DNA from: Roseisolibacter agri
Lineage (GTDB): Bacteria; Gemmatimonadota; Gemmatimonadetes; Gemmatimonadales; Gemmatimonadaceae
Length of the DNA: 64,000 nucleotides
Direction of reading: 5' to 3'
Assembly: GCF_030159095.1 (NCBI RefSeq)
Contig: NZ_BRXS01000003.1
Location: forward strand, 496,001 to 560,000
Positions 46,735 to 57,810 of this stretch are shown here, in pieces; the stretch's first letter is position 1; every line of letters starts with the position of its first letter. The notes beneath the pieces are model-generated. The model was not told the origin of the DNA. It worked only from the letters and a program-made list of their open reading frames with translations, and ran no database searches. Both the position numbers and the translations under genes were made by a program.

Positions 46735-46836
46735 CGCGCTCCTCGCCGTCCGAGTTCGTGACGCGTGCTCGCTTCGAGCGCGAAAGGTCGCGCGGCGCGA
46801 GGGAGAACGCCACGGCACGAACTGCCGGCCCTTTGG

Positions 46837-46960
46837 GGGATACGGATGCTCCGGATGGGAACGGATCGTTCCGATCACTCCTCACGGGCGCGCGGAGCTC
46901 CACCGCCGCGAGGAACGATCCGGCGTATCCGCATCATCCGGAGCATCCGCGTCCTCCCCA
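46837..46960. repeat. Class B palindromic intergenic element, copy B2
   Basis: Left arm GGATACGGATGCTCCGGATG, right arm CATCATCCGGAGCATCCGCG, with inner ACGGATCGTTCC / GGAACGATCCG. It lies 40 bp from the stop of the lipoprotein gene at 47001. Confidence 0.82.
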
Positions 46961-47000
46961 ATCGGCACACGGGTCCGGCGCGACGCCGGCTCGCGGCGGC

Positions 47001-47393
47001 TCAGCGATCCGTCGGGAAGAGCGCGGGCTCGCCCAGATCGCCGTTGCGACCGGCGGGATAGAGCGTGAAGGACACCACCGCCCGCTCGCCCGCCGAGACG
47101 GCGACGTCCTGCGTCAGCGTCCCCTCGCGGCCCACGTAGCCGTCGCGCGGGATCAGGCGCACGCGGTGCACGCCCGCCGCGTCGACCGCGATCTCGACGT
47201 GTCCGTCGCGGCCCGACCGCGTCACGATCTGCGCGCCCGACGCCTGCGTGATGATGACCTGCGACGGCCCGGCCGGCACGCCGCCTTCCTGCTGCACGCG
47301 GACCAGGATGATGGGTGCGTCGGGCGCGGTGCCACGGCCGCCGTCACAGGCGGCGACACCGACGAGCAGCGCGAGGGCGAGGACGGGACGCAT
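47001..47393 (-). CDS. Lipoprotein with carboxypeptidase-regulatory-like fold
   Basis: A 130-residue lipoprotein; signal LALALLVGVAAC gives lipidated Cys at about residue 16. The remainder is a single beta-sandwich (PIILVRVQQEGGVPAGPSQV, QIVTRSGRDGHVEIAVDAAG, VHRVRLIPRDGYVG) like the prealbumin-type carboxypeptidase regulatory domain. Probably periplasmic or surface bound. Alone by spacing, with a class B palindrome after it. Confidence 0.75.
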   Translation of the reverse strand: MRPVLALALLVGVAACDGGRGTAPDAPIILVRVQQEGGVPAGPSQVIITQASGAQIVTRSGRDGHVEIAVDAAGVHRVRLIPRDGYVGREGTLTQDVAVSAGERAVVSFTLYPAGRNGDLGEPALFPTDR

Positions 47394-47498
47394 GCGGATG
47401 CTCCGGGTGGTCGGGTCTCCTCCGGCGCGGCCGCGATCGGGACGCGCGCCCGGAAAGATCGGCGCGGCACCGCGATCGGCAAGCGGGTCGCTCGGGGA

Positions 47499-47981
47499 TC
47501 AGCGCCGGTCGTACACCACGACCGTGGTCAGCGCGGCGCGCGACACCGGATCCACCGTCACGACGACGAGCGTGCGGCCATCGGCCGGTCGGTACGCGCG
47601 ATACCCGAACACCGGGCGCCCCGCGAGCAGGAAGGTCGCGTCGACGATCGACGGGCCGGCCGCGCGCAGGCGCACCGCGTCGATGCCGGGAACGCCGGTC
47701 GCGGACGACGGCACGTCGTCCGCGGCCGCCGTGAAGCGACCGGTGACGCGCCGACCGTCCGCGCGCTCGCCCGTGATGGTGCACGCCACGCGCGGCCCAT
47801 CGGCCGTGCAGGTGAAGCGCTCGCGCCGGCGGCGGTCCACGCCAGGGCCGTAGTGCGTGCGGGCGAGGCTCAGCTCCCAGTCGCCCGCCAGCGTCGCCGC
47901 GGCCGGCGACGGGACCTGCGAGACATCCGACCGCGCGAGGAGCGCGACGGCGAGCAGCGCACGCGTGGCGATCGCGGGCAT
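47499..47981 (-). CDS. Exported hypothetical protein
   Basis: A 160-residue product. A short N-terminal hydrophobic segment (TRALLAVALLA) is a weak signal peptide. The chain then holds strands (LAGDWELSLARTHYGPG, FTCTADGPRVACTITGE with two Cys, VFGYRAYRPADGRTLVVV), a lipocalin-like pattern that starts GDWELS. It lies 9 bp after the VOC gene's stop, so the two are cotranscribed. Function unknown. Confidence 0.7.
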   Translation of the reverse strand: MPAIATRALLAVALLARSDVSQVPSPAAATLAGDWELSLARTHYGPGVDRRRRERFTCTADGPRVACTITGERADGRRVTGRFTAAADDVPSSATGVPGIDAVRLRAAGPSIVDATFLLAGRPVFGYRAYRPADGRTLVVVTVDPVSRAALTTVVVYDRR

Positions 47982-47990
47982 CGCGCGCGG

Positions 47991-48374
47991 TCAGTCGTCC
48001 TGCACGACCACCGGCTCGCCGAAGCGCAGGCGGTGCCCGTCCGGCGTGCGGATGCCGAACTCGCGCAGTCCCCACGGCTCGCTCACGGGCGCCGCCGCCG
48101 GCTCCGGGAGGCGCTCCGACAGCTCGGCGTGCAGCGCGTCCACGTCGTCGACGACCAGATACGCGACGTACGAGTGGTCGCCGATGTCGGACGCCGGCGG
48201 CGCGTCCGGGCACTCGCCCAGCATGACCCGGAAGTTGTCGCGCGACAGGAAGCTCCAGCCGTCGGTGCCGTCGCCGAAGTCGCGCCGGAAGCCGAGGACG
48301 TCGATCCAGAAGCGCGTGGAGGCCGCGAGGTCGCGGACGGCGAGGACGCAGCGCGATTCGAGGAGCTGGGCCAT
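47991..48374 (-). CDS. VOC (glyoxalase/bleomycin resistance) family protein
   Basis: A 127-residue vicinal oxygen chelate protein, one ferredoxin-like pair of beta-alpha-beta-beta-beta units: CVLAVRDLAASTRFWIDVLGF, then YVAYLVVDDVDALHAEL and REFGIRTPDGHRLRFGEPV. The end Gly-His-Arg-x-Arg-Phe-Gly-Glu matches the usual glyoxalase/BRP pattern. ATG 48374 is the start; longer readings run into palindrome A4. Substrate unknown. Confidence 0.88.
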   Translation of the reverse strand: MAQLLESRCVLAVRDLAASTRFWIDVLGFRRDFGDGTDGWSFLSRDNFRVMLGECPDAPPASDIGDHSYVAYLVVDDVDALHAELSERLPEPAAAPVSEPWGLREFGIRTPDGHRLRFGEPVVVQDD

Positions 48375-48426
48375 GGGAGCCTCCGGGTCATCCACCGTCG
48401 CTGCAGGATCGAACGACGAACTGCAT

Positions 48427-48547
48427 TTGCAAGATAAGATCTGACGAGATCTGATAACGACGGATGGCGGCGGTGAAGCGCGAAACCCCTCGCCGCCATG
48501 CGGAGCCATCCGTCGTTATCAGACTTTATCCGATCTTCATCCTTGCA
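48427..48547. repeat. Class A palindromic intergenic element, copy A4
   Basis: Ends TGCAAGATAAG / CATCCTTGCA; arms GATAACGACGGATGG and CCATCCGTCGTTATC. The tip differs from A1-A3: GGCGGCG ... CGCCGCC around a 17-nt loop. It ends 36 bp before the alcohol dehydrogenase stop at 48584. Confidence 0.85.
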
Positions 48548-48583
48548 ATGCCGTTCCGGGTCAGGCGCCGCGAGCCCGCACCG

Positions 48584-49636
48584 TCAGCCCGCGAGCGTCG
48601 ACATGTCGAGCACGAAGCGGTACTTCACGTCGCTCCGCAGCATGCGCTCGTACGCCTCGTCGATGCGCTGCACCGGGATCAGCTCGATGTCCGAGCCGAT
48701 GCCGTGCTGCGCGCAGAAGTCGAGCATCTCCTGCGTCTCCGGCAGCCCGCCGATGAGCGAGCCCGCCATCCGCTTGCGCCCCATGATGAACGAGAACGCG
48801 CTCGGCGACGAGTGCGGCGTCGGCGCGCCGCCGAGCAGGACGAGCGTGCCGTCGCGCTTGAGCGTGGCGAGGAGCGGCTCCAGGTCGTGCGGCGCCGAGA
48901 CCGTGTCGAGGATGACGTCGAGCGAGTTGCGCGCCGCCTTCATGGCCGCCGCGTCCTTCGACACGACCACCTGGCTCGCGCCCAGGCGCGTCGCGTCCTC
49001 GGCCTTGTTGGGCGAGGTGGTGAACAGCGTCACGTGCGCGCCCATCGCGCGCGCGAGCTTGACCGCCATGTGCCCCAGGCCGCCGAGGCCCACGACGCCG
49101 ACGCGGCTGCCGGGGCCGACCTTCCACTGGCGCAGCGGCGAGTACGTGGTGATGCCCGCGCACAGCAGCGGCGCGGCGGACGCGAGGTCCATCCCGTCGG
49201 GCACGCGGAGCACGAAGCGCTCGTCCACGACGATCTCGCTGGAGTAGCCGCCCTGGGTGGGGCGGCCGGTCTCCTTCTCGATGCCGCCGTACGTCTGCGT
49301 GTGGCCGTTCTCGCAGTACTGCTCCAGCCCCTCGCCGCACGACGCGCAGGTGCGGCAGCTGTCGACGAGGCAGCCGACGCCGACGGTGTCGCCCTGCCGG
49401 AACTTCGTCACCGCGTCGCCGACCGCGACCACGCGGCCGATGATCTCGTGCCCCGGGATCTGCGGATACTTGATGGGGCCCCACTCGCCGCGCACGAAGT
49501 GGAGGTCGGAGTGGCACACGCCGCAGAACTCGACCCGGATGCGGACGTCGGTCGGCCCCGGATCGCGGCGCTCGAAGCGCCAGGGGGCCATGGGCGAGGA
49601 CGGATCGTGGGCGGCGTAGCCGAGAGCTGGAATCAT
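48584..49636 (-). CDS. Zinc-dependent NAD(P) alcohol dehydrogenase (YahK/cinnamyl-type)
   Basis: A 350-residue medium-chain dehydrogenase. Catalytic zinc ligands are Cys41 in CGVCHSD, His63 in GHE and a later Cys in APLLCAGITTY. Structural zinc ligands are Cys94, Cys97, Cys100 and Cys108. The cofactor motif is VGVVGLGGLGHMAV. This is the cinnamyl-alcohol/YahK-like branch, usually NADPH-linked aldehyde reductases of broad range. Start ATG 49636; it is followed by A4. No operon partner. Confidence 0.94.
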   Translation of the reverse strand: MIPALGYAAHDPSSPMAPWRFERRDPGPTDVRIRVEFCGVCHSDLHFVRGEWGPIKYPQIPGHEIIGRVVAVGDAVTKFRQGDTVGVGCLVDSCRTCASCGEGLEQYCENGHTQTYGGIEKETGRPTQGGYSSEIVVDERFVLRVPDGMDLASAAPLLCAGITTYSPLRQWKVGPGSRVGVVGLGGLGHMAVKLARAMGAHVTLFTTSPNKAEDATRLGASQVVVSKDAAAMKAARNSLDVILDTVSAPHDLEPLLATLKRDGTLVLLGGAPTPHSSPSAFSFIMGRKRMAGSLIGGLPETQEMLDFCAQHGIGSDIELIPVQRIDEAYERMLRSDVKYRFVLDMSTLAG

Positions 49637-49781
49637 GACGGGCGACCGGAGCAGCGGGAAGCGAGTGCGTTTGCGGACGCGCAGCCTAGCGCATCCGGGC
49701 CGCGCGCTCAACGCACATCGCGGCCCATCGGCTCCCGTCGGCGCCGGTGGTCGTGCCGGCAGCGTGGTGTCGCTCGCCGGT

Positions 49782-50120
49782 TCACGCTCGCGCTCGGTAG
49801 TGCAGCCAGAAGGTGTAGAGGGTGACGGTCATCAGCGCGATCCACACGCCACGCAGCACGAGGCGCGAGGCGCGCCGCTCCTTCGGCACGCGCATCATCA
49901 GCAGCGGGATCGGCAGGAGCAGCGCGACCGACAGGCCGCTGACGGCGCTGAGCACCTGCCGGAGATGCTCGTTCGTGTAGGCGTCGGGCACGCCGGCCCG
50001 CCACTCGCGCCACGCGGGGACCAGCAGTCCCAGCTGGACCGTGGCCAGCAGCAGCGAGACGACGAGGAACACGCGCACGCGTGCGTCGACGATGGGGGCG
50101 GACGGCGACGACGGCTCCAT
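49782..50120 (-). CDS. Small membrane protein, hypothetical
   Basis: A 112-residue protein with three predicted helices: VFLVVSLLLATVQLGLLVPA, LSAVSGLSVALLLPIPLLMM and VLRGVWIALMTVTLYTFWL. A charged loop separates the first two. The family is not recognised. It lies 64 bp after the M55 peptidase gene on the same strand and may be cotranscribed with it. Confidence 0.65.
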   Translation of the reverse strand: MEPSSPSAPIVDARVRVFLVVSLLLATVQLGLLVPAWREWRAGVPDAYTNEHLRQVLSAVSGLSVALLLPIPLLMMRVPKERRASRLVLRGVWIALMTVTLYTFWLHYRARA

Positions 50121-50184
50121 GCGGACCTTCCGGCTCGAGATGGCACTCCCGGGACGGGCGCCGTCGTCGGCGCCACCACCGCGA

Positions 50185-51105
50185 TCAGACGACGACGAAC
50201 TTGTACATCAGCCGGATCATCCGATAGGCGTCCGCCATCGTCGGCGCGGTGAACGCGACCGTGTAGCCGTCGACGCGCTTCACGCCGGGAATCGCCTCGA
50301 GGATCTGCGGCGTCGTGACGTCGGCCAGGCGGAGCCGCACGCGCACGGGTGCCTGACTCGCGCCGGCCGCGCCGCCGAACGCGAACGGCCGCGCCGGTGC
50401 CGCGAGCGCGCGCGCCACCGCGGCCGTCAGGCTGTCGCGCACCGCGGCCGGATGCGTCAGCCGCGCCGACTGCGGCGTCACCGCGACCTTCGTGGCGACC
50501 GTCGCCGGCGCCGTGGCGCGCAGCGCGCCCGCGCTGGCCGTGAACTGCGCGACGAACGCCGAGTCGCCGCTCGCCAGCACCACCGGCACGCCGAGCGAGC
50601 CCGCGTAGAGCGCGTTCAGCTCTCCCTCGCCGACCTCCACGTCGTTGAGCCAGAGCCCCTTCACGCTGCCGGTGCCGGTGTGCGCGAGAAAGCCGTTCGC
50701 GGTGCCGGCGCGCGCGTGGTAGCCCACGAAGATCGCGGCGTCGTAGCCCGCCTCCAGCCCCTCGACCATGCCGAGCGGCTTCACGGACCCCTGCACGTAC
50801 TGCACGCGCGGGTCGAGCTCCGCGTGCAGGAGGTTCTGCATGTCGCCGTGCGAGTCGTTGACGAGCACCTGCGCGGGCCCGGCGCGCAGCACCGCGGCGA
50901 CGACGGCGTTCACCTCGTCGGTCATGAGGCGCCGGCCGGTCGCGTAGTCCTTGCCGGCGGCGGAGGTCATCGCCGACGTGCCGATGCCGCCGATCCCCTC
51001 CATGTCGACGGAGACGAAGACGCGGCGCGGGCGCGACGTCGCGGGCTGCTGCGCGGCGGCGGGCAGCGCGAGGGAGGCGAGCAGGAGGAGGGCGAGTGGG
51101 CGCAT
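50185..51105 (-). CDS. Exported M55 family D-aminopeptidase (DppA-like)
   Basis: A 306-residue exported M55 peptidase. Signal peptide about 1-20 (PAAAQQ). Metal-site motifs are VSVDMEGIGGI (Asp, Glu), VNDSHGDM (Asp, His) and FVGYHARAG (His). Further conserved GxxGxWLND and LASGDSAF segments follow. DppA cleaves D-amino acid peptides such as D-Ala-D-Ala, so it would recycle wall fragments in the periplasm. ATG 51105 follows the signal peptide; the longer reading from 51192 was rejected. Confidence 0.9.
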   Translation of the reverse strand: MRPLALLLLASLALPAAAQQPATSRPRRVFVSVDMEGIGGIGTSAMTSAAGKDYATGRRLMTDEVNAVVAAVLRAGPAQVLVNDSHGDMQNLLHAELDPRVQYVQGSVKPLGMVEGLEAGYDAAIFVGYHARAGTANGFLAHTGTGSVKGLWLNDVEVGEGELNALYAGSLGVPVVLASGDSAFVAQFTASAGALRATAPATVATKVAVTPQSARLTHPAAVRDSLTAAVARALAAPARPFAFGGAAGASQAPVRVRLRLADVTTPQILEAIPGVKRVDGYTVAFTAPTMADAYRMIRLMYKFVVV

Positions 51106-51218
51106 GCGCGAACAGACAGCGTCGCGCGTCGGCGCGCAATGCCTCCCGGCGCTTGCCGATTCTGGCCGGCGACACGACAGTAGCGTGTCCATGCGCGTTT
51201 CCCGCTTCGGCTCCCGCG

Positions 51219-52052
51219 ATGCTCGCTCCTTCGCTCCCGCCCTGGTGGTGCCTTGGTCACGCCGCGCCGCGCGGCGTCGTCCTCACCGCGCTGCTGCTCG
51301 CGGCGCTCGCGTGGCCGCCGCTCGCGGTCCATGCGCAGGGCCAGCCTCCCGGCGATACTGCGAGCGTGGCCGCGCGTGACTCTGCTCGGCGGGCGGCGGC
51401 GCGAGACTCGGCCCGCGCGATCGTGGTGCGCGACTCGGCAGCCCGCGCGGCCGCGGTGCGCGATTCCGTGCGCGCGGACTCGACGCGCCGGCTGATGCTC
51501 GATCGGATGCGGGCGCGCCCGGTGCCGCTCTGGATCTATCTGGTGATGGGCGGCGGCCTGCTCCTCGGCCTCGCCATCCCGATCGCCGCGGCACAGGGCG
51601 TCCGGATCGCCTGGGTCGACATCATCGTCGGCCCCGCATCCGTGGTCGGGAGCATCGCGTTGCTGGGCTTGATCTTCCTCGGCGGCGTCGAGGTAGGCGC
51701 CCGGCGTGCGCTCGCGGCCGCGCTCGCGGCAGGGCGCATCGTGCCGCCGGCGGAGCTACCCGCCACCTGGCCGGCGAGCGTGCTCGCCCTGCTCTTCGGC
51801 GTGCTCGCGGTGTTCGCGACCGTCTGCTTCTTCGCGCACGCGAGTCGGAGCTCGTGGATCGTCGAGAGCCACTGGGGTGGCTTCGGAAGCGGCGGCGGCG
51901 GCACGCGCGTCTCGGCCACCCTCCTCTACTTCGTCAGCGCGCTCGTGTTCGCGGGGCTCGCCCTCGTCATCAGCCTCCGCTCGCCGCCGACCGCCGCGGT
52001 CACCGCGCCGGCGGGGGCTTCGCCGACGACGAGCCCGTCCCCGAAGACCTGA
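51219..52052 (+). CDS. Membrane protein paired with the large P-loop NTPase
   Basis: A 277-residue protein. A first helix or signal (GVVLTALLLAALAWPPLAVHAQ) is followed by a long Ala/Arg/Asp/Ser-rich helix of about 65 residues (repeats of RDSAR/RDSVR), likely coiled. Three to four membrane helices follow: LWIYLVMGGGLLLGLAIPIA, IIVGPASVVGSIALLGLIFLG, SVLALLFGVLAVFATVCFF and LYFVSALVFAGLALVI. The NTPase gene begins 12 bp after its stop. Together they look like one functional unit. Family not recognised. Confidence 0.8.
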   Translation: MLAPSLPPWWCLGHAAPRGVVLTALLLAALAWPPLAVHAQGQPPGDTASVAARDSARRAAARDSARAIVVRDSAARAAAVRDSVRADSTRRLMLDRMRARPVPLWIYLVMGGGLLLGLAIPIAAAQGVRIAWVDIIVGPASVVGSIALLGLIFLGGVEVGARRALAAALAAGRIVPPAELPATWPASVLALLFGVLAVFATVCFFAHASRSSWIVESHWGGFGSGGGGTRVSATLLYFVSALVFAGLALVISLRSPPTAAVTAPAGASPTTSPSPKT

Positions 52053-52064
52053 CGCCGGGGATCG

Positions 52065-55000
52065 ATGCCCATCACCCTCGTACGGTTCCCCGAGCCGCTC
52101 AGCGATGCGGCGCTGCATGGCGCCGAGCCGCTCGTCATCGAGTCCGCCGCACGACAGCTCCTCGTCGACGAGCTGCGTCGCTACTGCGCCGGCGAGGTCG
52201 CGGGACGCTCGTTCCTGATCGCCGGCCACCGCGGCATCGGCAAGACGACGCTCGTGCGGAGCGCCGTCGACATGCTCCTGCGCGAGTGCTCGCGCGAGGA
52301 GGCGAGTGCTCCGCTCGGGCGCACACCGGGCGCGTACGCACCGCTGTCGCTGCTGCGCCCCCTGTTCATCCCGCTGCATGGCCCGACGGTCTTGGGGGAG
52401 TACGACGACTTCCCCGACGCCGACGGGTCGCCGCCGGCGGACGGCGCGACGACACAGCCGGTCGCCGGCGCCCGACTGCTCACGCGCCCGCGCGAGCGCA
52501 TCCTCGTGCAGATCACGCTCGGCCTGCACCGCGCGCTCGCGACCGAGCTGACACGCGCGTACCGCAACGCGGTGCGGTGGTCCATCGATCGCCAGCGCCT
52601 CGCACAGCGAGACCGTCGGCCGTGGCAGGGCGATCCGGACGCGCGCGACCGCTTCGAGATCGCCGCGCAACTCGAGATCGAGCTCGCCGAGTGTCCCCCG
52701 CCGTCGCGACTTCGCGAGCTGTGGCTGCGCGGCGGGTTCCTCGACAGTGGGGTCCTCTACCCGCAGCGCTACGCGCTGCTGCGGGGCGCCGCGGGCCGAC
52801 ACTGGCCGATGGATCGGCCGCCGGCCATGGACCAGGGGCTGCGCGAGCTGGTCGCGCTCAGCACCGCGACGGCGATGTACCAGCGCCTCGCGGGCAAGCT
52901 GGTCGCGACGCAGGCGAGCGAGGACAGGCAATCGATCGAGAACGAGCGCACCGTCACGCTGTCGGCGCCGGTCCGCGAGCTGCTCTCGGCCACGCTGGCC
53001 CTGGTCACCGGCGGCACCGCCGCGGTGCTGGCGGCGAAGGATGACGCGACTCCCGGCGGCACCGTCGGCGCCGCGGTCGTCGGCCTCGTCGCAGCGCTCG
53101 GCGCCGCGGCCGTGCTGCGCATCTCGTCCACCCGCAAGCGGACGCGGTCGATCTCGCGCCGCTACGACTTCGAGCCCGACCTGAAGGTCGCGACGCTCGA
53201 CCGTCAGCTCCCGGCCCTCATCGAGCGCGTACGCGCCGCCGGTCTCGCGCCGGTGTTCGTGGTGGACGAGCTGGACAAGGTCGACGGCATCGAGACGCGC
53301 TTCCCGGACCTCGCCGGCTCGCTCAAGCAGCTGCTCACGGAGAACGCGTTCTTCTGCTGCCTCACGGACCGGAGCTACTTCGAGTTCCTGCAGCGGCAGA
53401 TCGCGGCGGGCGGCTTCCAGAAGGCGCACACGGCCTTCTCGCATCGCGTGCTCGTGACGCCCACGCCGCCCGACTTTCATCGGTTCCTCGGCCGAGTGTT
53501 GCGCGTGCCCGCCGATGGCGAGGAGCCCGGCACGCGCACCATGCCTGCCGCCGAGCCGGAGAAGACGGAAGCCGCGAACGCACGCGCGGATGCCACGGTC
53601 CTGCCGTATGTGCTGCTGCACCGCTCGCGCATGCACACGTACGACCTCGACCGGCGCCTCGCATCGCTCTGCGACGCGGGGTCGGTGCTCCGGTTGGTGC
53701 CGCCTGAGGTGCGGGGGCCGACCTACGGCACCGATGTCGTGCTCCAGGTCGCGGTGGAATGCTGGCTCGAGCATCGCGCGCTCGTGACACGGCTCGCCCG
53801 CACGCCGGAGCTGCGGCAGACGGCGCAGGACGCGCTGTACTATCCATCGGGCTGCTGGCGCGCCGGGCGTCCCGCCGACCTCAGTGCCGGTGACGGCGCT
53901 GACGCGTTCCGCGCCTACCTCGAGCAGCAGGCGCTCAGTGCGACGCCTGCCAGGCGCCTGACGGCCGAACCGAGCGAGGGCGGGAGCGGCGCGCCGGGCG
54001 CTTCGGACGCCGCGCCCGGCGCGGTCGCCGGCAACGGCCAGCCCGCGCTTGCCGACGCGGCACGGCACGAGGTGCTCGACCGTGCCGCGTGCGAGGAGCT
54101 GCTGCAGCTGGTGCGCTCCATGGCGCACGCGCTGACGAAGGACCTCGAGGGCTTCGAGCGGGAGGTCGCGCGCTGGACGCGTCGCTCCTTCGACACGCTG
54201 CATCCGAACGTCCGGGACGCGCTCGCGGCCAATCTGCCCGTTCTCGTTGCGGACCCGCACCGGGAGCACGCCTTCACATGGCGCGTCGCCACCGACCCAT
54301 CGGACCGCGGTGACGACGCTGCCGCCGTGGGTGGCGCGCCGCCCGCACCAGGAGTGCCTCCGGAGCCCGTCCTGACAGTCCCCGCGGCACCGGTCATGGT
54401 CACGGGCGCAGCCAGACCGGCGCCGGAGTCCCTCGCGCCAACGCCAGCCACGCCAGCACTCGACCCCGAGCCATGGGAGGCCGACCGACAGTTCGTCGAC
54501 GGGTTCATCCTCGCGCTGTCGCAGATCACCTGGCACTCGCGGGTCGATCTCGAGACGCTCGCGACCAGCTACGGCATCGTCGGATCGTCGCCCTCGCTCG
54601 CGGCGTACCGGAGCGCCCGCGACCGGCTACAGGAGCCCACCGCCGAGCCCTGGAGCCCCTCGCGAGCATCCGACATGGAGTGCGTGGAGCAGTTCGCGGC
54701 GCTGGTGCGTCGCTCGGCGGTGGCCATCGTCGATGCGCTCGTGATCGCCTCGTTCATCGGGAAGGTCATCAGCCGCGTCAACCAGCCCATTCAACAGCAG
54801 AAGCAGTTTCAGTGGGTCATCGCCGGACTCGACGCGCTCACGCAGGCGTTCCAGTTTCTCGACAACGACACGCGCTGGGTCGCGGCGCGCCTGCAGAGTC
54901 TGCGCGGGGAGCTCGCCGGACGCCCGGGCGTCGGGTGGCTGTCGCTCAATGGCTGGATCGAGCCACCGATGACGGTGGCCGGCGTCCGCACGTGGGCGGC

Positions 55001-55895
55001 CTTCACGACGGCCCGCATCGAGGAGGCGGAGAAGGCCGCGGCGGCCTTCCGCGGGATCCCGCTCGATGCGCTGTGGGAGCGCTGGCGCCAGCGCTTCACG
55101 GACGTCTTCCGGGACGGGTTGTCGCAGGCAGAGCCCCTGGTGCTCGACGACGTGCTGAGCATCGCCCTCGAGATGCGGCACACGCGCGTGCTGCATCAGG
55201 ACGTCTTCCGAATGAGCCTCGGGCAGTGGGGGCGCTTGCTGAGCGACGTCTTGCGGCAGCCGCGCACGTACCCGGCGTGGCTCGCTCCAGTGGCGCTGTA
55301 TGCCCTCGGCTTCAGCGATGTGCAGCGGACGCTGCTGCTGGAGCGACTGCGCGTGGCAGTGAAACAGGTCGCGCCAAGCGCAGCGTCGGGAAGCGCCACC
55401 CTCGGGGCGGAGCCCGCGGCGCAGGCGTCTGCCCAGGCTGCGATGATCGATCCGACCCTGTCGACCGATCCGACCGCCGGTTGGCCGCCGCGTCCCGACG
55501 GGCAGGGGTTCGTCGTGCTCGTCCGCACGTCGGATGACTCGATCGCCGAGCGCTGGCCGGCACACGGCGGACTCCATTCCCTGCTCCCCCTCGACATCGA
55601 CATCGCCGGCGCGCTCCTGGGACAGGAGCTGCCGGCGCCTCGCCCGCCGGCGCCGCCTACCACGTTCCTCGTCGTCCCGCGCGCCGTCGTGTTCGAGCTG
55701 CCAGCGTCCGCGCGGGACATGGAGCGGGTCGTGGAGCGAGCCAGGCGCGCGATCAGTCGTGCCGTCGTCCCCTTCGATGTCCGCTTCGTGGCGCTCCACG
55801 TCGGCGTTCCGACGCCGGCAGCGGAGGTCCCCAGCGCACTCGACCCGCTGTTCATCTCGCCGGACGATGGCCCAGGAGTCCTGGACCGACTCTGA
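52065..55895 (+). CDS. Large P-loop NTPase with membrane helices inside the NTPase domain (KAP-like)
   Basis: A 1276-residue protein. Walker A is GHRGIGKTT (about 54-62, Lys60). Two hydrophobic helices lie at about 304-324 and 332-352, between Walker A and Walker B. Walker B is VFVVDELDK (about 397-405, Asp401-Glu402). Membrane helices inserted in the NTPase core are a hallmark of the KAP family, though overall match is by pattern only. The region 500-560 and a Pro/Ala linker near 740-830 separate a C-terminal half (about 830-1276) with long helices (QQKQFQWVIAGLDALTQAF) and a final alpha/beta unit (GFVVLVRTSDDSIAERW). Operonic with the membrane protein upstream. Function unknown; phage defence is one possibility. 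Confidence 0.82.
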   Translation: MPITLVRFPEPLSDAALHGAEPLVIESAARQLLVDELRRYCAGEVAGRSFLIAGHRGIGKTTLVRSAVDMLLRECSREEASAPLGRTPGAYAPLSLLRPLFIPLHGPTVLGEYDDFPDADGSPPADGATTQPVAGARLLTRPRERILVQITLGLHRALATELTRAYRNAVRWSIDRQRLAQRDRRPWQGDPDARDRFEIAAQLEIELAECPPPSRLRELWLRGGFLDSGVLYPQRYALLRGAAGRHWPMDRPPAMDQGLRELVALSTATAMYQRLAGKLVATQASEDRQSIENERTVTLSAPVRELLSATLALVTGGTAAVLAAKDDATPGGTVGAAVVGLVAALGAAAVLRISSTRKRTRSISRRYDFEPDLKVATLDRQLPALIERVRAAGLAPVFVVDELDKVDGIETRFPDLAGSLKQLLTENAFFCCLTDRSYFEFLQRQIAAGGFQKAHTAFSHRVLVTPTPPDFHRFLGRVLRVPADGEEPGTRTMPAAEPEKTEAANARADATVLPYVLLHRSRMHTYDLDRRLASLCDAGSVLRLVPPEVRGPTYGTDVVLQVAVECWLEHRALVTRLARTPELRQTAQDALYYPSGCWRAGRPADLSAGDGADAFRAYLEQQALSATPARRLTAEPSEGGSGAPGASDAAPGAVAGNGQPALADAARHEVLDRAACEELLQLVRSMAHALTKDLEGFEREVARWTRRSFDTLHPNVRDALAANLPVLVADPHREHAFTWRVATDPSDRGDDAAAVGGAPPAPGVPPEPVLTVPAAPVMVTGAARPAPESLAPTPATPALDPEPWEADRQFVDGFILALSQITWHSRVDLETLATSYGIVGSSPSLAAYRSARDRLQEPTAEPWSPSRASDMECVEQFAALVRRSAVAIVDALVIASFIGKVISRVNQPIQQQKQFQWVIAGLDALTQAFQFLDNDTRWVAARLQSLRGELAGRPGVGWLSLNGWIEPPMTVAGVRTWAAFTTARIEEAEKAAAAFRGIPLDALWERWRQRFTDVFRDGLSQAEPLVLDDVLSIALEMRHTRVLHQDVFRMSLGQWGRLLSDVLRQPRTYPAWLAPVALYALGFSDVQRTLLLERLRVAVKQVAPSAASGSATLGAEPAAQASAQAAMIDPTLSTDPTAGWPPRPDGQGFVVLVRTSDDSIAERWPAHGGLHSLLPLDIDIAGALLGQELPAPRPPAPPTTFLVVPRAVVFELPASARDMERVVERARRAISRAVVPFDVRFVALHVGVPTPAAEVPSALDPLFISPDDGPGVLDRL

Positions 55896-55905
55896 CCGCG
55901 ACTCG

Positions 55906-57810
<1,905 letters not shown>

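Noticed and set aside
51219-55895. Naming the NTPase pair as a known defence system
   Set aside because: No nuclease, toxin or other signature of a named system was seen; KAP-like is the furthest the motifs go.
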